DNA of 64,000 bases, taken from contig NZ_CP094972.1 of NCBI RefSeq assembly GCF_025985425.1, forward strand, positions 2,542,001-2,606,000. Direction: 5' to 3'. The notes below the pieces were generated by a model. The model was not told the DNA's origin and made no database searches. It saw only the letters and a program-made list of their open reading frames with translations. Every line of letters begins with the position of its first letter. Positions within the stretch are counted from its first letter, which is position 1. The DNA is from Entomomonas sp. E2T0 (GTDB taxonomy: Bacteria; Pseudomonadota; Gammaproteobacteria; Pseudomonadales; Pseudomonadaceae). Position numbers and translations under genes: made by a program. This document shows, piece after piece, positions 59,917-64,000 of the stretch.

Positions 59917-61317
59917 TTAAGCTGGATCTTTGTAGTTAATTGAATTACTACCCACAGCAGTAACCGGTCTACTAGTTGCTCGCTCAATACCCTCAGCAGC
60001 GACTTTAACCATCCATTCAATTTGCTCTGTAGTAATAATATAAGGTGGCATAAAGTAAACCACATTACCGATAGGTCTTAATAATAACCCTTGACTTAAA
60101 GCATACTGGAACACTTGCAACCCTCTTCTCTCTTGCCATGGATAGGGAGCTTTAGTTTGTTTATCTGCCACCATTTCCACAGCTAACACCATTCCTGTTT
60201 GACGTACTTCGCCCACATGAGGATGGTCAGCTAAATGAGCAGCAGCTTTAGCTAAACAAGTAGTTAAATGACGATTATTTTCTATCACCTTATCTTCTTT
60301 AAAAATATCTAAGGTAGCTAACGCGGCCGCACTAGCTAACGGATTACCTGTATAGCTATGGGAATGTAAAAAAGCGCGTAAGGTTTTATACTCATCATAA
60401 AAGGCTTGGTAAGTTTGATTACTGGTCATACATACCGACATGGGTAAGTAGCCACCTGTTAGAGCTTTTGATAAACATAAAAAATCAGGCGCAATACCTG
60501 CTTGCTCACAGGCAAACATTGTACCTGTACGACCAAATCCTACTGCAATTTCATCAAAAATAAGATGGACATTGTAACGATCACAAGCCTCTCTTAATTT
60601 TTGTAAATAAATAGGATGATACATGCGCATGCCGCCAGCACATTGTATTAATGGTTCAACAATAACGGCAGCTACTTGCTGATGGTTATCTGCTATAGTT
60701 TGTTCCATTTCCTTGAACATCATTAAAGAATGTTGTTCTGCTGTAACGCCCTCTGCCCTTAGATAACAATCAGGTGAAGGTACTTTAATAGCATCAAATA
60801 ATAAAGCCTTATAAGTGTCTGTAAACAAGGCTACATCACCCACAGACATAGCAGCGACTGTTTCACCATGATAGCTATTGGTTAAGGTAATAAATTTCTT
60901 TTTAGCTGGTTGGCCTTGATTTAACCAATAATGAAAACTCATTTTTAAAGCGATTTCGATACAAGATGAGCCATTATCAGCAAAAAAACAACGATCTAAT
61001 CCTTTTGGCGTTAACTCAACTAAACGTTCTGATAACTCAATAATAGGCTGGTGAGTAAAACCTGCCATTATTACATGTTCTAATTGATCAACTTGTTGCT
61101 TAATTCGTTCATTGATACGAGGATTAGCATGACCAAACACATTGACCCACCATGAGCTGACACCATCTAAATAACGATTACCATCAAAATCCTCTAACCA
61201 AATACCCTCACCCTTTTTAACAGGCACTAATGGTAATTGCTCATGATCTTTCATTTGTGTGCATGGATGCCATAACACTGCTAAATCTCGTTGCATCCAT
61301 TGATCATTTAAACTCAC
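59917..61317 (-). CDS. bioA: Adenosylmethionine-8-amino-7-oxononanoate aminotransferase BioA
   Basis: 466 residues. A PLP enzyme that converts 7-keto-8-aminopelargonate to 7,8-diaminopelargonate using SAM. Motifs: WHPCTQMKDHE and YLDGVSSWWVNVFGHA at the start, ADNGSSCIEIALKMSFHYW, LIFDEIAVGFGRTG, and the PLP lysine in LSKALTGGYLPMS. Somewhat longer at the C-terminus than E. coli BioA (429). It is the last gene of the leftward biotin operon, nine bases after bioD. Confidence 0.95.
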   Translation of the reverse strand: MSLNDQWMQRDLAVLWHPCTQMKDHEQLPLVPVKKGEGIWLEDFDGNRYLDGVSSWWVNVFGHANPRINERIKQQVDQLEHVIMAGFTHQPIIELSERLVELTPKGLDRCFFADNGSSCIEIALKMSFHYWLNQGQPAKKKFITLTNSYHGETVAAMSVGDVALFTDTYKALLFDAIKVPSPDCYLRAEGVTAEQHSLMMFKEMEQTIADNHQQVAAVIVEPLIQCAGGMRMYHPIYLQKLREACDRYNVHLIFDEIAVGFGRTGTMFACEQAGIAPDFLCLSKALTGGYLPMSVCMTSNQTYQAFYDEYKTLRAFLHSHSYTGNPLASAAALATLDIFKEDKVIENNRHLTTCLAKAAAHLADHPHVGEVRQTGMVLAVEMVADKQTKAPYPWQERRGLQVFQYALSQGLLLRPIGNVVYFMPPYIITTEQIEWMVKVAAEGIERATSRPVTAVGSNSINYKDPA

Positions 61318-61326
61318 ATCGATCTC

Positions 61327-62013
61327 CTATAATAAAGGGGTAATATCTATATGGCTGATAATCTGTTCAGCCTTTATATTTTCTATATAAGGTACAACAC
61401 CTAAACAAGGTAAAGCTAAATGCGTATGTAATGTTAGTAAGTTTTCATCTAAACGTGACATATTAGGATCAACAATATTGGCTACCCAAGCAATCACTTG
61501 CAAGCCATCTTGTTCAATAGCTTGTTTAGTTAATAACGCATGACTAACACAACCTAAACGAACTCCAACAACTAAAATAACAGGAGCTTTTAAATTTTTA
61601 GCTAAATCTGATAAGTACTCACTATCATTTAAAGGTACTCGCCAACCACCAGCGCCCTCTATAACATTAAAATCAGCCCCTTTATCTAAAACCACCTGTA
61701 TGGCTGGCAATAATTTAACTGCCGACAAATTAACCCTAGCTTCTTGCGCAGCAATATGGGGAGCTATTGCTGGCTCAAAAGCGATGGGATTAATTTCTGC
61801 ATACGCTAAAGGTAATGAACAATGCTCCCATAATGCTAAAGCGTCTTCATTGCGTAAACCTTCTACTGTTTTCTCACAGCCTGATGCCACTGGCTTTACT
61901 GCTGCGGTTGATAATCCTTTGGCTTTGGCAGCAGCTAACAAACCACATGCTATTGTTGTTTTACCTATTTCTGTATCTGTACCTGTAATAAAAAAGGGTT
62001 TTTGTGATGACAC
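61327..62013 (-). CDS. bioD: Dethiobiotin synthetase BioD
   Basis: 228 residues. An ATP-dependent ligase that closes the ureido ring. The P-loop is GTDTEIGKTTIACGLL (~11-26), with KPVASGCE and the conserved VIEGAGGWRVPL. It starts four bases after the bioC stop and ends nine bases before bioA. Confidence 0.95.
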   Translation of the reverse strand: MSSQKPFFITGTDTEIGKTTIACGLLAAAKAKGLSTAAVKPVASGCEKTVEGLRNEDALALWEHCSLPLAYAEINPIAFEPAIAPHIAAQEARVNLSAVKLLPAIQVVLDKGADFNVIEGAGGWRVPLNDSEYLSDLAKNLKAPVILVVGVRLGCVSHALLTKQAIEQDGLQVIAWVANIVDPNMSRLDENLLTLHTHLALPCLGVVPYIENIKAEQIISHIDITPLL

Positions 62014-62017
62014 GTTT

Positions 62018-62806
62018 TTATCCTTTCCTTAAATAGCCGTAAATAACCTGATAAGTTGCAGGTAGCCCTTGTGTTGTACGAAAACTATCATATGCATTTA
62101 TTAAAGTATTTAATTGCTGGCGAGTTGTTAATCCTTTATGACGTTGTGGATTAATATTATGTGCGCCTATTCCCTTTAAATCGTTCATTAATAATTTCAA
62201 ATTAGGATAATAACTTTTCTCAGCAATACATTGAGTATCTTGAATGATGAATCTACTACTATGTATTAATTGTTGATAATGTTGATAGTTAATAAAACTA
62301 TTAACATGAATATAACTATCTACAGCTTGCCAACTTTGTTTTAACTCCCTTAATGTACCATCACATAAACTGGTAAATAGAAAGATACCTTGCGGTGTTA
62401 AAACTCGGTACACTTCATCAAGTACAGCTGAAAAGTCATGACACCACTGTAAAGCTAAATTAGAAAAAACAAGATCTATACTATTATCTTTTATAGGGAG
62501 CTGTTCTGCATCTCCAGCTATCCAGCTATTGATTGTTACAGATTGTTGAGCTTGTTTTAACATTCCCTCTGCTAAGTCTAGGCCACATAAAGCTGCTTGT
62601 GGAAACTTTTTGTTTAATTGTTGAGTAAAATAGCCTGTACCGCAGCCTAGATCTAAAATACTATTAGCTTGGAAAGCATCTGGTAACCTGTTTAATAGAT
62701 TTTTACCAATAGTCCTTTGTAACTCCGCAGAATGGTCATAACTAGTAGCTGCTTTGGAGAAAGAGTCGGCAATATCCAATTTACTGGGTTTGCTTATTGC
62801 ATTCAT
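62018..62806 (-). CDS. bioC: Malonyl-ACP O-methyltransferase BioC
   Basis: 262 residues. It methylates the free carboxyl of malonyl-ACP so that fatty-acid synthesis can make the pimeloyl chain. SAM motif I is ILDLGCGTGYFTQQL (~51-65), followed by LCGLDLAEGMLKQA and LVFSNLALQWCHDF, the BioC-specific region. It overlaps bioH by four bases (ATGA). Confidence 0.95.
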   Translation of the reverse strand: MNAISKPSKLDIADSFSKAATSYDHSAELQRTIGKNLLNRLPDAFQANSILDLGCGTGYFTQQLNKKFPQAALCGLDLAEGMLKQAQQSVTINSWIAGDAEQLPIKDNSIDLVFSNLALQWCHDFSAVLDEVYRVLTPQGIFLFTSLCDGTLRELKQSWQAVDSYIHVNSFINYQHYQQLIHSSRFIIQDTQCIAEKSYYPNLKLLMNDLKGIGAHNINPQRHKGLTTRQQLNTLINAYDSFRTTQGLPATYQVIYGYLRKG

Positions 62807-63516
62807 GAGTTAGCCTTAATAAATTGATCTACTTTTTCGGCTATCAATTGGTATGACTGTACAGGAAAAGCATGCCCAGTACCTTTTAGTAACTCTACAC
62901 TAGCCTCTGGTAACAAATCAATTATTGCCTTGCTACAGCTACTTGGAACTAATGTATCTAACTCTGCTAACAAGTGGTATTGTGACCCTTTATACTGTTT
63001 TAATGCCTGTTGTGTATCTAATACAGCCAAAAGATCTAAACCTGCATTAGCTTGCTCTGTAGAATAATCTGGTAAACTTTGTTGTAATTGCCTTACCAGT
63101 TGCTTAGCATCCGCACAACCTTGAGCAACTAGCTGTAGAAAACGTTTTATTGTTTGCTGTGGTGATTGAAGATAATTTTGTTGGAAATTTATAAATGTAT
63201 CTTCTGCCATTGCCGTAGGCCAATCTATTTGGGCTTTAAAACAAGTATTACTAGCCAAAGTTATCAATCCTAAGCACTGCTCACTATATTGTTGAGTCAT
63301 TTGACTGAGTAATTGCCCGCCTAAAGACCAACCTAACCAATAACTTTTTTCTGTTAACTGTTTTGCAAGACTAGATACCCACCGTGTAGAATCTACTAAA
63401 TAAGGTAAATCAGCCAGCTTAACTTCATATCCTAATGTTATTAACTGATTAGCTAGGTTTTCTAATGGTACTGTTCCTATTCCCCAACCTGTTACTAAAA
63501 AGATTGATTGTTTCAT
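62803..63516 (-). CDS. bioH: Pimeloyl-ACP methyl ester esterase BioH
   Basis: 237 residues. It removes the methyl ester from pimeloyl-ACP to end the BioC pathway. Alpha/beta-hydrolase motifs: GWGIGTVPL near the start, nucleophile [11 protein letters not shown] (Ser near 75), acid in [10 protein letters not shown], and His in GTGHAFP. Linkage between bioF and bioC confirms the role. It overlaps both neighbours by four bases. Confidence 0.92.
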   Translation of the reverse strand: MKQSIFLVTGWGIGTVPLENLANQLITLGYEVKLADLPYLVDSTRWVSSLAKQLTEKSYWLGWSLGGQLLSQMTQQYSEQCLGLITLASNTCFKAQIDWPTAMAEDTFINFQQNYLQSPQQTIKRFLQLVAQGCADAKQLVRQLQQSLPDYSTEQANAGLDLLAVLDTQQALKQYKGSQYHLLAELDTLVPSSCSKAIIDLLPEASVELLKGTGHAFPVQSYQLIAEKVDQFIKANS

Positions 63517-64000
63517 TTATTAGAACCTTTAAAACGCTGCCAACAAATAGTTAATGCCTCTAATAGTTGTTCAACATGATTCTCAGTATGTGCAGCGGTT
63601 AAAGTAATACGTAATCTGGCACTACCATCAGGAACAGTGGGGGGACGGATAGCTGTCACTAAAATATGTTGTTCTTTTAAAGCTTCAGAAAACTGTATAG
63701 CTTGTTCGCTTGCGCCTATTAGAATAGGTTGAATGGCTGTTTGGCTATCCATTAAAGGCAGACCTATTTGCTCTGCCCCTTCTCTAAATAATTTAATCAA
63801 TTTATTTAAATGTGTTCTACGCCAAGCTTCCTCTTGAATTAACTGGAGACTTTGTAAGGTAGCTGCTGCTATAGCAGGTGATTGGCTAGTGGTATAAATA
63901 TAAGGGCGAGCAAATTGGATAAGTGTTTCTATTAACTCCTCACTACCTGCAATAAAAGCGCCTGATGTACCAAAGGCTTTACCTAAAGTACCAATTAATA
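63513..64000 (-). CDS. bioF: 8-amino-7-oxononanoate synthase BioF, C-terminal part, runs off right edge
   Basis: Partial; the frame stays open to base 64000, so the gene starts outside the window. Residues seen include [20 protein letters not shown], the PLP lysine region, and [18 protein letters not shown], both characteristic of the AONS/BioF group. The C-terminal half has [22 protein letters not shown] and [20 protein letters not shown], the conserved proline-rich substrate loop. It condenses pimeloyl-ACP (or -CoA) with alanine. It overlaps bioH by four bases. bioB may lie upstream, outside the window. Confidence 0.93.
   Translation of the reverse strand, partial: LIGTLGKAFGTSGAFIAGSEELIETLIQFARPYIYTTSQSPAIAAATLQSLQLIQEEAWRRTHLNKLIKLFREGAEQIGLPLMDSQTAIQPILIGASEQAIQFSEALKEQHILVTAIRPPTVPDGSARLRITLTAAHTENHVEQLLEALTICWQRFKGSNK

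Overview
The window is a 64 kb stretch of an AT-rich gammaproteobacterial chromosome. Several gene blocks resemble Pseudomonas: parE and parC separated by an esterase-like gene and a retropepsin gene, a PA4642-type small protein, a tandem fadD pair, bioF-H-C-D order, dusB-fis, and putA/putP. The base composition is much more AT-rich than typical Pseudomonas. An insect-associated low-GC member of the Pseudomonadaceae (Entomomonas-like) fits best; this is inference from gene order and composition, with no database search done.

Layout. 1-5853 (-) is the N-terminal ~1950 residues of a giant autotransporter adhesin whose barrel lies outside the window. 6.4-8.0 kb holds a DUF2478 protein and an alpha/beta hydrolase. 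8.3-11.5 kb is lolCDE (lipoprotein release), followed by a PA4642-family protein and a YjiK/SdiA-regulated-like lipoprotein. 12.8-19.2 kb (-) is yqiA-parE-esterase-retropepsin-parC. 19.3-22.5 kb is guaB-guaA. 22.5-23.3 kb has a gene-tail remnant and an unknown lipoprotein. 23.4-29.2 kb is the divergent putA/putP proline locus, with three GTTGCA-type sites between the genes. 29.4-33.6 kb is dusB-fis and purH-purD. 33.7-35.8 kb (-) has an unknown membrane protein, a 7Fe ferredoxin and an AlkB-like dioxygenase. 35.9-41 kb (-) is a vitamin B12 uptake operon (btuB-F-C-D order) under a cobalamin riboswitch with a visible terminator. mutS follows at 41.2-43.8 kb.

43.9-50.9 kb (-) is the most unusual part: an orphan type VI secretion (T6SS) island. 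It encodes a 1915-residue VgrG fused directly to an Rhs shell, then a 353-residue protein with a C-terminal PAAR tip behind ~260 residues that are almost wholly Ala/Ile/Leu/Val. Both aspartates expected in the Rhs C-terminal autoproteolysis motif are Asn, and no immunity or chaperone gene is recognisable.

51-64 kb holds an RlmI-like rRNA methyltransferase, an exported choloylglycine-hydrolase-family enzyme divergent from a flavodoxin-type oxidoreductase across a spacer with a G8 tract, two long-chain acyl-CoA ligases, a major-facilitator (MFS) carrier, a small exported Asn/Gln/Lys-rich protein, and a biotin operon (bioF-H-C-D-A) that runs off the right edge.

No tRNA, rRNA, CRISPR array, transposase or integrase was recognised. 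Most of the window is housekeeping; the accessory parts are the autotransporter and the T6SS island.
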